Part shown: positions 1-8,695 of the stretch, in pieces
Numbering within the stretch: position 1 is the stretch's first letter
How the letters are laid out: every line of letters begins with the position of its first letter
NCBI GenBank assembly: GCA_025210485.1
Contig: JAOARN010000145.1
Span: forward strand, 1-64,000
Direction: 5' to 3'
From: Marinifilaceae bacterium
Lineage (GTDB): Bacteria; Bacteroidota; Bacteroidia; Bacteroidales; Marinifilaceae
Length of the DNA stretch: 64,000 nucleotides
The notes under the pieces: model-generated
Database searches by the model: none
Seen by the model: only the letters and a program-made list of their open reading frames with translations
Told to the model about the DNA's origin: nothing
Made by a program: the position numbers and the translations under genes

Positions 1-62
1 AATTCAAAGTAATCTAAGATTCCTTCTGGCAAAACGTATTTAAGTAAATTATTATCTAACAT
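1..62 (-). CDS. ISAon1-like transposase N-terminal protein, partial at window edge
   Basis: An ATG on the minus strand at 62 opens a frame that runs off the left edge. The roughly 20 visible residues read MLDNNLLKYVLPEGILDYFE. This resembles the start of the small N-terminal-region proteins of ISAon1-family transposases in Bacteroidota, which typically begin with a leucine-rich stretch and LLPEGLLDYFE. Only the first 20 codons are visible, so the family call rests on a short recollected motif. If right, an insertion sequence borders the left end of the polysaccharide locus. Confidence 0.5.
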   Translation of the reverse strand, partial: MLDNNLLKYVLPEGILDYFE

Positions 63-161
63 ATCGAAATTCTGATTATATTTTTATCAACACAAATATA
101 TACTGTTTAACTCAATACCCAAAATTTACCGCTGACCCGATAAAACTGATTTTACTAAAGC

Positions 162-197
162 AAAATAGCTCTAAACAATTAAGTTTAGAGCTATTTT
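162..197 (-). terminator. Intrinsic terminator of the polysaccharide operon
   Basis: A perfect 15-bp inverted repeat (162-176 with 183-197) has a 6-base loop and starts 9 bases past the stop of the last operon gene. On the minus strand the stem ends in a T-rich stretch. It is the only strong hairpin at this end of the locus. Confidence 0.8.
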
Positions 198-205
198 ATA
201 TTCTT

Positions 206-883
206 TTATTTAATATTTAATTCCTTTGGCATTTGGGGTAAATCCTTAAAAATTCTAAAAGTTAATTTTGTTTTAGGAAAAATAATTGCCCATGCAGTTA
301 GAAAAATTATCTTCATATCAGTAATAAATGATATATTTTTCTGATACCAGATTTCAAGTTCTCCTTTGTATGGAGAAATATGCTTAGAATAGAATTCATC
401 TAATGGCATTTTAGTTTGACTTAATAATTCCTCCTCATCTCTAAACACAACAGAACCAATGCCCGTTAGACCTGGTTTCACATTATATATATTCTCCTTC
501 ACATAATCTGAATATGGATTAAAGGTTTTATCGACTAGAGGTCTTGGACCTACAATAGACATGGATCCAAACAGAATATTAAACAGTTGGGGCAATTCGT
601 TTATTTTTGTCTTTCTTAGAAAACCACCCATTGGTAATATTCTAGGATCCTTTTTTGTGGTATGGAGTCCAGATCCAATATTCGGACTATCCTTAAGCAT
701 AGTCGCAAACTTATAAATATTAAACCTCTTTTTCTTAAAGCCTATTCTTTCTTGAAAATAAAAAACATAATGTTCACCTGTCAACAGTAAACCTATTACA
801 ACAGGCAATAATATCGGAGATAGAATTAATATTACAACTAATGAAATACTAATATCAATTATTCTTTTAATAAACCTATACAT
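206..883 (-). CDS. Initiating sugar-phosphate transferase (PglC/WcaJ-type, short form)
   Basis: Predicted polyprenyl-phosphate sugar-1-phosphate transferase that starts repeat-unit synthesis by loading the first sugar phosphate onto undecaprenyl phosphate at the inner membrane. The 225 residues match the short monotopic form of the family (PF02397): one N-terminal hydrophobic segment (about 8-34), then the conserved core with KTKINELPQL (91-100), MSIVGPRPL (108-116) and a KPGLTG motif. It is the last gene of the leftward locus, 3 bp after the dehydratase gene. The sugar is not readable from sequence. A second possible initiating enzyme of the WecA family sits at 33752. Confidence 0.93.
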   Translation of the reverse strand: MYRFIKRIIDISISLVVILILSPILLPVVIGLLLTGEHYVFYFQERIGFKKKRFNIYKFATMLKDSPNIGSGLHTTKKDPRILPMGGFLRKTKINELPQLFNILFGSMSIVGPRPLVDKTFNPYSDYVKENIYNVKPGLTGIGSVVFRDEEELLSQTKMPLDEFYSKHISPYKGELEIWYQKNISFITDMKIIFLTAWAIIFPKTKLTFRIFKDLPQMPKELNIK

Positions 884-886
884 ATT

Positions 887-2104
887 TTACATTTTTTGAT
901 CTAAATGTTTTCCTGTTTCAATATGATCAAAATTTGGCAGATAATCTTTTAAGACTGCAACAATCTCTGATTTAGTAATATTAGATTGCTTAAATAATTC
1001 ATTAAAATTATTGAAGATCTCATCCATTTGGGAAACATCTCTTTTAACTGAATTTTTAATTACACCTAAATTAACAAAACTATCATTATCCAAAATTTCA
1101 CCATCTGTATAGAATTCCTCGAATGACTTTTCTCCTGATGTATCAGAAGGGAAAAAACAGATAGGAAATGTCTTTGAGTTATGATCAAAAGACTTAGCCT
1201 TTTCTATTGCTTCAACTTCAGTTGTGCATATATCTGCATCTAAACCCATATAATTTAACAAATCCTTTGCTATTTGATCAAAAGGGATCATATCTTTATC
1301 TTCATCTAATTGAGGAAAAAATATATCCCCAGATTCACCCATTATAGAAGCCATTAAGCACAATTCCCCTGATTCTTGAGGAGAAACAAAAAAACGTCTT
1401 ATACCTAATGGACATGACCATGGTTGATTATTCTTCATCCTTTCCAAAAAGCCTAAAGGCAAACTACCATTTGAGAATGCAACATTTGCGAAACGTGCAG
1501 TTTTTATTGGAATTTTATCCGAATAAGACATTATTAATTCTTCCATTAATTTTTTGCTAGCCCCCATTATATTAACAGGATTGGCAGCCTTATCTGTTGA
1601 TACACAAAAGAAATGTTCTGGTTTGAACTCTACTAATAAGTCTAGAAGTTTTCTAGCAATAATAAGATTGTTCTTAATCATTGCCTCTACAGAAAAGACA
1701 TCCTTCTCACTTCTTACATGTTTATGAGCGGCAAAATTAGCTACAATATCGAAAGGAGCTAAGGTCCTAAACATTTTATCAAAAACATCATCTCCAAAGT
1801 TCATTGGATAAGTTATAAAATCATCAGGTATATTATATTCAGAAGAACTCCTAAGATCTCTAACTAGCTCCGTAAGACCATTTTCATTAATATCAACAAC
1901 AACTAACTGTTTTATATTAAAACGCAATATTGCTTTTATATATGAAGATCCTATAGTTCCTGCACCTCCTATAACTAAAACCTTTTTACCGTTTATTCTT
2001 TTATTTAATTCGCCATTGTATTTATCAAAATCTTCTGACAGTAAACTTTTCTCTCTCTTCGTTACCTTCGATTTTATAAATTTATTTAAATCAATTGTTT
2101 TCAT
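887..2104 (-). CDS. CapD/FlaA1-type nucleotide-sugar 4,6-dehydratase
   Basis: Short-chain dehydrogenase of the polysaccharide biosynthesis protein family that makes 4-keto-6-deoxy UDP-HexNAc intermediates. Its 405 residues include the Rossmann motif GGAGTIG (46-52) and the family signature STDKAANPVNIMGASKK (about 168-184). It is a soluble form, without the membrane domain of long CapD/WbpM proteins, and has an unusual 40-residue N-terminal extension. It pairs with the adjacent initiating transferase and could supply its acceptor sugar. It is also the only visible candidate to supply the 4,6-dehydratase step missing from the legionaminic block, though it is not a LegB-type protein. Substrate is inferred. 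Confidence 0.85.
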   Translation of the reverse strand: MKTIDLNKFIKSKVTKREKSLLSEDFDKYNGELNKRINGKKVLVIGGAGTIGSSYIKAILRFNIKQLVVVDINENGLTELVRDLRSSSEYNIPDDFITYPMNFGDDVFDKMFRTLAPFDIVANFAAHKHVRSEKDVFSVEAMIKNNLIIARKLLDLLVEFKPEHFFCVSTDKAANPVNIMGASKKLMEELIMSYSDKIPIKTARFANVAFSNGSLPLGFLERMKNNQPWSCPLGIRRFFVSPQESGELCLMASIMGESGDIFFPQLDEDKDMIPFDQIAKDLLNYMGLDADICTTEVEAIEKAKSFDHNSKTFPICFFPSDTSGEKSFEEFYTDGEILDNDSFVNLGVIKNSVKRDVSQMDEIFNNFNELFKQSNITKSEIVAVLKDYLPNFDHIETGKHLDQKM

Positions 2105-2358
2105 CTTAAATATTTAAAATATTCTACTCGTTTTAATCATCCTTTATATTGCTCTAAAGCTGATTTTAATTTAATATAAATTATTTAAACTACACCAATT
2201 TCTTACAATTTCTAAAAAGACTTTCCTATATCAATAGCTAACATAATACATAACTTTTTATTTAAATGATTTTAAAGTTGATAAAAGTCCATCTCTAGAA
2301 CTTAAGGGTAAATCTTCTCCCAATGTATTTATTAACTTTCTGATAGAAACAATACGAA
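2105..2358. other. Intergenic region with a short frame-shifted coding-like tail
   Basis: A 254-bp gap, large for this tightly packed locus. On the minus strand between about 2358 and 2257, one frame without stops reads a 34-residue stretch (RKLINTLGEDLP... ending GLLSTLKSFK) just after the stop of the upstream epimerase. It resembles the end of an extended SDR or other cluster protein, so it may be a remnant of a deleted gene. The rest is AT-rich with no recognisable signal. Confidence 0.3.
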
Positions 2359-3243
2359 TCACTTTTTTAGTTCATTTACAATCTCTCTCACTCCCTCTTC
2401 AATTGAATATTTAGGGTAAAAATCAGATTTATCAAAATTAGATTTTACAATTGAATTTCCAAAAAGCTTTATATAAAGTTTAGGCTTCAAAAACTTTATG
2501 AAATCTCTAAAGAAACTTGGGATAAAAATTGATTTATTCCTATTTCCCAATTCTTTATATATAGTGCTAACTAAACTATGAGTTGAAATATCCTTATTAT
2601 CTGTAGGTATTACAACTCCTGTTATGCGTTCTTTTATTATCACATCTATAGAGTCAATCAAATTCCATACATTACAGAAAGTTCTTCTATTGTCAATATC
2701 TTTAAAAGGTACAGGAATTCCCTTAGCTATTAATTTAATTAATTTTTCTAAGTTCCCATTTGAGACCCCACCACCATATACCATAGGAGGCCTAACAACA
2801 GTAATATCTATCGGTTGAAGTCGCAACAAGTGTTTGTCTGCTTTTAATTTTGAGATCCCATATAATGTCATTGGCCGTTCTTCTGTATTAACACTTACCT
2901 CCTCTGTTTCGCCATAGACAGAAACAGAACTTAATTGAATAAAATGCTTTACTTTAGATTTTATACATTTTTTAGAAATATCAACAGGCAATTGGTAGTT
3001 GATTCTATCATATAAATCGGCATCTTTTATCTTTGGTTTATGAACAATTGCAGCGAAATTAATTACCACATCAACATCCTTAAAATAATCTAAATCTATA
3101 TCAAAATAGTTATTTACCTTTATCTCATTTTTGAAGCTAGTTTCTTTTAAACAAACAGATTTTATTGTATATCTGCTATCAAACTTCTGTATGAATTTAG
3201 ATGCAATAAAGCTATCCGAACCTATAATTAAAATACTAGTCAT
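2359..3243 (-). CDS. NAD-dependent epimerase/dehydratase (extended SDR)
   Basis: Nucleotide-sugar-modifying extended SDR of 294 residues, likely a 4-keto reductase or epimerase acting on a UDP-sugar. It has SSVSVYG followed by the YxxxK catalytic pair in YGISK (about 127-131). The usual GxxGxxG dinucleotide loop near the N terminus is altered: the sequence reads GSDSFIAS, keeping only the first glycine. This pattern occurs in some O-antigen reductases of the family, but it makes cofactor use worth checking. It overlaps the glycosyltransferase gene at 3236 by 8 bp, so the two are probably translationally coupled. The exact product sugar cannot be told. Confidence 0.82.
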   Translation of the reverse strand: MTSILIIGSDSFIASKFIQKFDSRYTIKSVCLKETSFKNEIKVNNYFDIDLDYFKDVDVVINFAAIVHKPKIKDADLYDRINYQLPVDISKKCIKSKVKHFIQLSSVSVYGETEEVSVNTEERPMTLYGISKLKADKHLLRLQPIDITVVRPPMVYGGGVSNGNLEKLIKLIAKGIPVPFKDIDNRRTFCNVWNLIDSIDVIIKERITGVVIPTDNKDISTHSLVSTIYKELGNRNKSIFIPSFFRDFIKFLKPKLYIKLFGNSIVKSNFDKSDFYPKYSIEEGVREIVNELKK

Positions 3244-4369
3244 AAAGTTTTTCTATTTCTTTCCACACTATTCTTTCGTCAAAATGTTTAACCACATATT
3301 TTCTACCATTTTCACCGAATTGTCTCCTAATATCTTTATCAGATAATCTTTCAATGGTGTTTACTAAATATTCCGGATTTATCTCACTGTAAAAACCAGT
3401 AACATTCTCCAAAATAGAATCAATACATCCAGTTTTTTTTGTAGTTACAATAGGTATTTCTAAAGAGGAGGCTTCAAGAACACATGTAGGAAAACCTTCT
3501 CTATATGATGCCAAAACAAAAATATCCATCAACGAATAATAATATTCTATATCTTTGTCTATATAACCAGTATATATAATATCTTTATTTGATTTTATTT
3601 CTTCAATTACAGAATCAGGAAGAGTATCTCTATCATCAAACATACCTACCAAAAGAAGTTTCTTATTAGCTACATTTAATTTACTAAAAGCTTCAACTAA
3701 CTCTATTATCCCTTTATCTACAACTAATCTCCCTGTATAACCAATAACAAAATTATCTTTATTTAGATCGAACTCTTTCATCAATTCAATTTTTTTATCA
3801 ATTTTAATATTCTGGGGATTAAATTTAAATATTGAATCAATTCCTGTACATGTACCTTTATTTAATAAACGTTGTTTTGTCTTACTATTTAATTTATTTT
3901 CAAGACTAGCTTCAAACAAGGATGGACTAACACATACAATATCAGTTGAAAGACATGATGTTAACTTATCAATCAATAGTAACAATTTCCTTTTAAGACC
4001 TCTTGAGGTCTCGAAAACAAGTCCATGCCTAAAATATATCCGCTTTGGAACTTTACAAAAATAGCCAGCAACCATAGCTAATAAAGCACCTTTGGGTGAA
4101 TGACCATTAATAAGATTTATTTTATTTACCTTAATGTACTTTACAATGCAATATATTGAAATTATATCCCAAAAAGGTGATATTCTCCTTAATATGGGAG
4201 TCTCTTTATATTCAAAGCCCATCTCTTCAGAGTAATTTCTTAGCAAAGGTGACTTTGAGCAGATTACATGTTCTGAAAATCCTTTTTCAATAAAATATTT
4301 AAATTGATTGCCTATAAAATAAGGTAAAGAAAAATAAACACTCGTTACATGTAGTATGTTTTTTTTCAT
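3236..4369 (-). CDS. Glycosyltransferase family 4
   Basis: GT-B retaining glycosyltransferase of 377 residues that would add one sugar to the lipid-linked repeat unit on the cytoplasmic side. The C-terminal half holds the GT4 signature EGFPTCVLEASS (about 290-301, the E-x7-E nucleotide-sugar motif), followed by a glycine turn and the typical closing sequence. The N-terminal domain has the GHSPKGALLA stretch seen in acceptor-binding halves. It overlaps both neighbours slightly (8 bp downstream, 1 bp upstream). Donor and acceptor are not predictable. Confidence 0.92.
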   Translation of the reverse strand: MKKNILHVTSVYFSLPYFIGNQFKYFIEKGFSEHVICSKSPLLRNYSEEMGFEYKETPILRRISPFWDIISIYCIVKYIKVNKINLINGHSPKGALLAMVAGYFCKVPKRIYFRHGLVFETSRGLKRKLLLLIDKLTSCLSTDIVCVSPSLFEASLENKLNSKTKQRLLNKGTCTGIDSIFKFNPQNIKIDKKIELMKEFDLNKDNFVIGYTGRLVVDKGIIELVEAFSKLNVANKKLLLVGMFDDRDTLPDSVIEEIKSNKDIIYTGYIDKDIEYYYSLMDIFVLASYREGFPTCVLEASSLEIPIVTTKKTGCIDSILENVTGFYSEINPEYLVNTIERLSDKDIRRQFGENGRKYVVKHFDERIVWKEIEKLYD

Positions 4370-5259
4370 TAGATTTTTTTCCTTTTTAAGAAAGTAAGAA
4401 TAATACCAGGTTTTGCCATAATAATTTTTACTGCTCTGTAGAATACATTCAAATATTTCCTTCTATTTAAATCCATTTGAATTTTCTGATAATCAATATT
4501 TAGAGCTAAATATTTAAAATATTTTTTATTTGAAGAATCCTGATATTGTTTAAACTGATTATAAATTTGAATAGTCTCTTTAACTCTTAAATTATATTTA
4601 GTCTGAGTGATTGAATTATCATGAATTCGATAATAAGTTATAGGTTTATCAATATAAGAAAATTCACCTCTTAGAGAAGCTCTTAATAATATCTCATAAT
4701 CTTCAGAAAAAGAATATTCCGAACTGAAGTATAAATCATCTCCCATCTTATTAACATCGAACATAACTGATTGCCAATTAATAAAATTTTGTTTAATTAA
4801 ATGATTAAATACTTTACCCTCAGGCATAGGAGATATTATCGAATTTTGAGAAAATTTAACATCTGTAAGCAACTTCTTTTTCACATAAAATCCATTTGAA
4901 TACGAGACTATTGATTTAGTTGTAAGCATGTTTTTGTACTGGGATTCAATTTTTGATTCATCCCAGAAATCATCAACATCTAAAAAACACAGATAAAGGC
5001 CTTTAATATGCTTTATAGCTAAATTTCTAGCTTCACCTAATGTTACATTTGTTTTATTTTCATATATTCTAATTCTAGAATCATTAAAACTTTTAACTAT
5101 ATCAACACTTCTATCTGTGGAAGCATTATCCCAAAAAATCACTTCAATATTTTTATAGCTTTGCCTTAATAAACTTGCTATCGATTCTTCTAAATACTCT
5201 TGCCCATTATAACAATTAACAATTACTGAAATTATTGGGAATTCTCTTTTCTCTGACAT
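4369..5259 (-). CDS. Glycosyltransferase family 2
   Basis: GT-A inverting glycosyltransferase of 296 residues. The N-terminal domain starts ISVIVNCYNGQEYLEESI, has the FWDNASTDRS nucleotide-binding stretch, and carries the metal-binding DVDD motif (DxD) near residue 96. The C-terminal third is basic and probably associates with the membrane. The gene shares a base with the GT4 gene and overlaps the polymerase gene by 28 bp, which fits one translation-coupled block assembling a single repeat unit. The sugar is unknown. Confidence 0.92.
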   Translation of the reverse strand: MSEKREFPIISVIVNCYNGQEYLEESIASLLRQSYKNIEVIFWDNASTDRSVDIVKSFNDSRIRIYENKTNVTLGEARNLAIKHIKGLYLCFLDVDDFWDESKIESQYKNMLTTKSIVSYSNGFYVKKKLLTDVKFSQNSIISPMPEGKVFNHLIKQNFINWQSVMFDVNKMGDDLYFSSEYSFSEDYEILLRASLRGEFSYIDKPITYYRIHDNSITQTKYNLRVKETIQIYNQFKQYQDSSNKKYFKYLALNIDYQKIQMDLNRRKYLNVFYRAVKIIMAKPGIILTFLKRKKI

Positions 5260-6383
5260 AATACAAAATTATTAAATCCAAATGTGATTACAATATATAA
5301 TGTGAACATTAAAAAAATATTCATTATTGGATAAAACATAACTGGATAATGTAAATTTCCAAACAATAAAATTAAAATAATAAACCGTAGACTCAAATTC
5401 CTCTGAGTAAACATAATGACTAACAATAATAAAGAGTATATCACAAAAGTAATTAAACCTAATTTCCCAATATAGAATAAAGGTCCCAAATCAATTGGTA
5501 AATCATAACTTGGATCACATCCCATAAGTAAATCATAATTTCTTGAAACTGCTTCCAAATAATCTATTATAAATTTTTCAAATAATTCTATTAAAAATAC
5601 GAAATAAGTATGACTCAATTTTACAACTACATTATTAATTACGATATAATACATAATTATGCCTACTAATGGTAGTCCTAACAAATAGTAAACTTTATAC
5701 TTCCATGTTAAATAAAAACAAACAATTAGTAATGATATATAACCAGTACCAGTTTGAAAAGATAAAATAGATAATAAATAGATAATAAATAACCATTTGT
5801 TTTTTTTCACTTTCAACTCTCGTATTGTAATATACAAAAATGTAGACACTATTGATGTAACACTTGGCTGCCCTAATAATGTAAATGGTTTTCCCAAATA
5901 TGATTTTAGTTCTGGGTTATACATAAATTGAAGGTTAGGTAAACCTAAAACATAGAATACTATTAATTCATAAAGAGTGTAAAATGAAATTATATAAAAA
6001 ACAGTATACAGAATTTTCAAATAGTTTTTTATTAAAAAATTCTTTAAATCTACAAAATATGGTATTACAAACAGGAATAACAACCAGGAGAAAAAAAATT
6101 GTTCTGGATAAAAATCCCCGACACCATACAAATACAACTTATACAGTACTCTTAAAGGTATGAGTACTAATAATAGGAAAAAAAAACTATAAAATATTAA
6201 ATTCTTTTTTGATATTTTCATTCTTGATACTACACCTGTTGAAATTACAAGACCCAAATTTGCCACTAAAATTAAATATGCTAAAATGGGAGAAAGCCTG
6301 TAACTAATAGGTGCTATAAACAAAAGGGAAACAATAAAATATTTCAACAACCTTTCTTTTAAGTGAGATCTAGATATTTCCAT
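5232..6383 (-). CDS. O-antigen polymerase-like membrane protein (Wzy candidate)
   Basis: A 383-residue protein made almost entirely of hydrophobic segments (about 10-11 predicted by eye), with one longer polar loop around residues 270-295, as in Wzy/O-antigen ligase-type polymerases. No other gene in the locus fits the polymerase role, so it is the likely Wzy that joins repeat units in the periplasm. The family is recognised by topology and context only, because Wzy sequences diverge widely. It overlaps the genes on both sides. Confidence 0.72.
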   Translation of the reverse strand: MEISRSHLKERLLKYFIVSLLFIAPISYRLSPILAYLILVANLGLVISTGVVSRMKISKKNLIFYSFFFLLLVLIPLRVLYKLYLYGVGDFYPEQFFFSWLLFLFVIPYFVDLKNFLIKNYLKILYTVFYIISFYTLYELIVFYVLGLPNLQFMYNPELKSYLGKPFTLLGQPSVTSIVSTFLYITIRELKVKKNKWLFIIYLLSILSFQTGTGYISLLIVCFYLTWKYKVYYLLGLPLVGIIMYYIVINNVVVKLSHTYFVFLIELFEKFIIDYLEAVSRNYDLLMGCDPSYDLPIDLGPLFYIGKLGLITFVIYSLLLLVIMFTQRNLSLRFIILILLFGNLHYPVMFYPIMNIFLMFTLYIVITFGFNNFVLCQRKENSQ

Positions 6384-7497
6384 TAAGTATTATGTTTACT
6401 GAACAAGATATGCTTTTCACATCCTCTAATGATAACATAGGATGTATAGGAAGTGTTAATATTTGATTATAAAGAGTCTCCGTCTTTGTCATCACTTCAT
6501 TACTTTTATAAAAGCTTAAAAGATGATTAGGTTTATAATGAATACCTGTTGGAATACCTATTTTCTCTAGTTTTATCTTTAATATATCTCTTTTACCATT
6601 TGTAATTTTGATAACAAAAATATGCGGAACAATATCTGAATAATCAGCCTTAAAAAGTTCAACATTCTCGACTTTGGACAAAAGAGACATGTATTCTTTT
6701 GCTATCAATTGACGCTTTTCTTTGAACCCATAAAATTTTTTAAGTTGTACACGTCCTATCGCTGCCATTATATTACTCATATGACACCTCCAGGCTTGTA
6801 CTTTTACATCAAAGTCCCAACTTCTTTGTCCTGAATATCTTTTCTCAGTATCTTTTTCTACTCCCAGTAGACGTAAGTCTTTTACTTGATCAATTACGTC
6901 CTGATTCTTTGAGATAATAATCCCTCCTTCTCCTGAAGTTAGATTCTTAATCCCATCAAGACTGATACAACAAATATCCCCAAAACTGCCTATCTTATGA
7001 TTATTATAAACAGTTCCAAAGGCGTGAGATGCATCTTCTATAACTCTTAAATTGTATTCCTCCGCTAGTCTATATATTTCTTGTAATCTTCCTGGATTAC
7101 CTGCATAATGAACAGGAACAATAGCCTTGGTTTTTTTTGTTATCCGTGCTCTTGCATCTTCAACATCTAACGTACAGGTCTCCATATCAATTTCACAAGG
7201 AATTGGTTTTGCACCTGTAGCCGAAATAGCTTGAAAAGTAGCCACATATGTTAACGATTGCACCAATACCTCATCTCCTTCTTTAAGCCCTACTGCTTGT
7301 AAAGCTAGATGTAGGGCTGTAGTACCAGTATTGACACATACAGCTTCAGATCCAAAAAAATCGGAGAGTTCTTGTTCAAATAAATTAACATCCTCTCCCA
7401 TACCAAGATATTGCCTTTCCAACACATCTTTAACAGCATCCATCTCCTCTTGTCCTATTACAGAACGAGACAATCTGATATTATTACTTATTTCCAT
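6370..7497 (-). CDS. DegT/DnrJ/EryC1-family sugar aminotransferase
   Basis: PLP-dependent aminotransferase that converts a keto nucleotide sugar to an amino sugar. The fold is recognised from VNTGTTALHLALQ, the EDASHAFG aspartate motif, and the Schiff-base lysine in SLDGIKNLTSGEGG. This lysine separates it from RfbH-type 3-dehydratases, which carry histidine there. The gene follows rfbF, the cupin and rfbG, so its likely substrate is a CDP-4-keto-6-deoxyhexose (inference). I chose the ATG at 7497 because AGGA lies 11 bases upstream; an ATG at 7518 would add 7 residues and deepen the overlap with rfbF. Confidence 0.87.
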   Translation of the reverse strand: MEISNNIRLSRSVIGQEEMDAVKDVLERQYLGMGEDVNLFEQELSDFFGSEAVCVNTGTTALHLALQAVGLKEGDEVLVQSLTYVATFQAISATGAKPIPCEIDMETCTLDVEDARARITKKTKAIVPVHYAGNPGRLQEIYRLAEEYNLRVIEDASHAFGTVYNNHKIGSFGDICCISLDGIKNLTSGEGGIIISKNQDVIDQVKDLRLLGVEKDTEKRYSGQRSWDFDVKVQAWRCHMSNIMAAIGRVQLKKFYGFKEKRQLIAKEYMSLLSKVENVELFKADYSDIVPHIFVIKITNGKRDILKIKLEKIGIPTGIHYKPNHLLSFYKSNEVMTKTETLYNQILTLPIHPMLSLEDVKSISCSVNIILNGNI

Positions 7498-8261
7498 GGT
7501 GCATTTCCTGAATTCCAATATTCTTCTAATATTTCTCTCTCCCTAACAGTATCCATAGATTGCCAAAATCCATCATGTTTATATGCTGTAAGATTATCAG
7601 AAGCAACAAGTTTCTCCATTGGGGCTCTTTCCAAGATAGTATCATCACCTTCAATAAAATCAAATATCTCAGGATTAAATACAAAAAAACCACCATTAAT
7701 TCGACCAGTCTCTAATTGAGGTTTTTCTTTAAAACTTTTAACAGTACTAGTATCATCAATATCTAATTCCCCAAATCTTGCAGTTGGGTGAACTGCAGAA
7801 AGAGTAGCGACTTTACCTGATTCATTATGGAATTTTACCAAACTATCAATATTCACATTTGATAAACCATCGCCATAAGTCACCATAAACTGATTGTCTC
7901 CTATAACTTCTTGTAAACGTTTTATTCTACCACCTGTCATTGTATTAAGACCAGTATCAACTAAAGTTACTTTCCAATCTCTAGGTTTTTTATTTACGTA
8001 TTCAATGTCTCCTTTAGCTAAATCTACAGTAAAATCATTATTTAATGCATAATAATTTAGAAAATATTCTTTTACTACAGGAGCCTTATAACCTAAGGCA
8101 ATTACAAAATCATTATACCCAAATTTAGCATACCAATTCATTATATGCCATAAAATAGGTCTATCTCCAATTTCTACCATAGGTTTAGGAATACGTGTAG
8201 TGTATTCCGATATTCTAGTCCCAAAACCTCCAGCTAATATTACTACTTTCATTTTTTCCAA
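7488..8261 (-). CDS. rfbF: Glucose-1-phosphate cytidylyltransferase
   Basis: Makes CDP-glucose from CTP and glucose-1-phosphate, the first step of CDP-6-deoxyhexose pathways. The 257-residue length matches RfbF. The start has the nucleotidyltransferase motif LAGGFGTR (about 9-16) and the family-specific IPKPMVEIGDRPILWHIM; further motifs are MVTYGDGLSNVN and FWQSMDTVREREIL near the end. The ORF overlaps the cupin gene by 13 bp and runs with rfbG two genes upstream, giving the classic RfbF-RfbG pair. Confidence 0.95.
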   Translation of the reverse strand: MEKMKVVILAGGFGTRISEYTTRIPKPMVEIGDRPILWHIMNWYAKFGYNDFVIALGYKAPVVKEYFLNYYALNNDFTVDLAKGDIEYVNKKPRDWKVTLVDTGLNTMTGGRIKRLQEVIGDNQFMVTYGDGLSNVNIDSLVKFHNESGKVATLSAVHPTARFGELDIDDTSTVKSFKEKPQLETGRINGGFFVFNPEIFDFIEGDDTILERAPMEKLVASDNLTAYKHDGFWQSMDTVREREILEEYWNSGNAPWK

Positions 8262-8695
8262 TTATATTTTATATTTGATTCTTCAATAGGTATATTTAAT
8301 TGTTCTCTTGGATCATGAGCTATATTCGCTACATTTAGAAGCAAATTTAGATCTTCCCCAACTCCCTCAAATCCCATCCAAATTCCAGGAGGAATAGTTA
8401 ATCTACAATAATTTTCTCTAGACAAAAGAACTTCTTGAAATTCACCTTTTGTGATTGAATTCTCTCTGCCATCAAAAAACACAAACTTAACGGCACCTAC
8501 AGGAACAACCAAATTTAAAGTCATTTCATTATGTTTTTTCCAAGCTTTAACCACACCTGATTTTATACTAGAAAAATATGCTTCCCCAAAACCACAAAAT
8601 CCTTCATCCGATTTTTTCATCCCATGTAGAATATTTCCTTTAGGATGTTCTATTTGTTTTAATGGAGTAATAATAACCCCGGCTATTTTGCCCAT
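8249..8695 (-). CDS. RmlC-like cupin, candidate CDP-sugar 3- or 5-epimerase
   Basis: Small 148-residue cupin of the dTDP-4-dehydrorhamnose 3,5-epimerase family, shorter than true RmlC (about 180). It has the jelly-roll core around VVKAWKKHNEMTLNLVVPVG and the IPPGIWMGFEG strand pair. Its place between rfbF and rfbG, overlapping each by 13 bp, points to a CDP-4-keto-6-deoxyhexose substrate, comparable to the epimerase of the ascarylose pathway (inference). It lacks the motifs of QdtA/FdtA ketoisomerases. Confidence 0.75.
   Translation of the reverse strand: MGKIAGVIITPLKQIEHPKGNILHGMKKSDEGFCGFGEAYFSSIKSGVVKAWKKHNEMTLNLVVPVGAVKFVFFDGRENSITKGEFQEVLLSRENYCRLTIPPGIWMGFEGVGEDLNLLLNVANIAHDPREQLNIPIEESNIKYNWKK

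Noticed and set aside
6370-7497. RfbH-type CDP-4-keto-6-deoxyglucose 3-dehydratase
   Set aside because: The PLP site has lysine (GIKNLTSGEGG), not the histidine of RfbH, and no cysteine cluster for a 2Fe-2S centre is seen, so an aminotransferase is a better fit.
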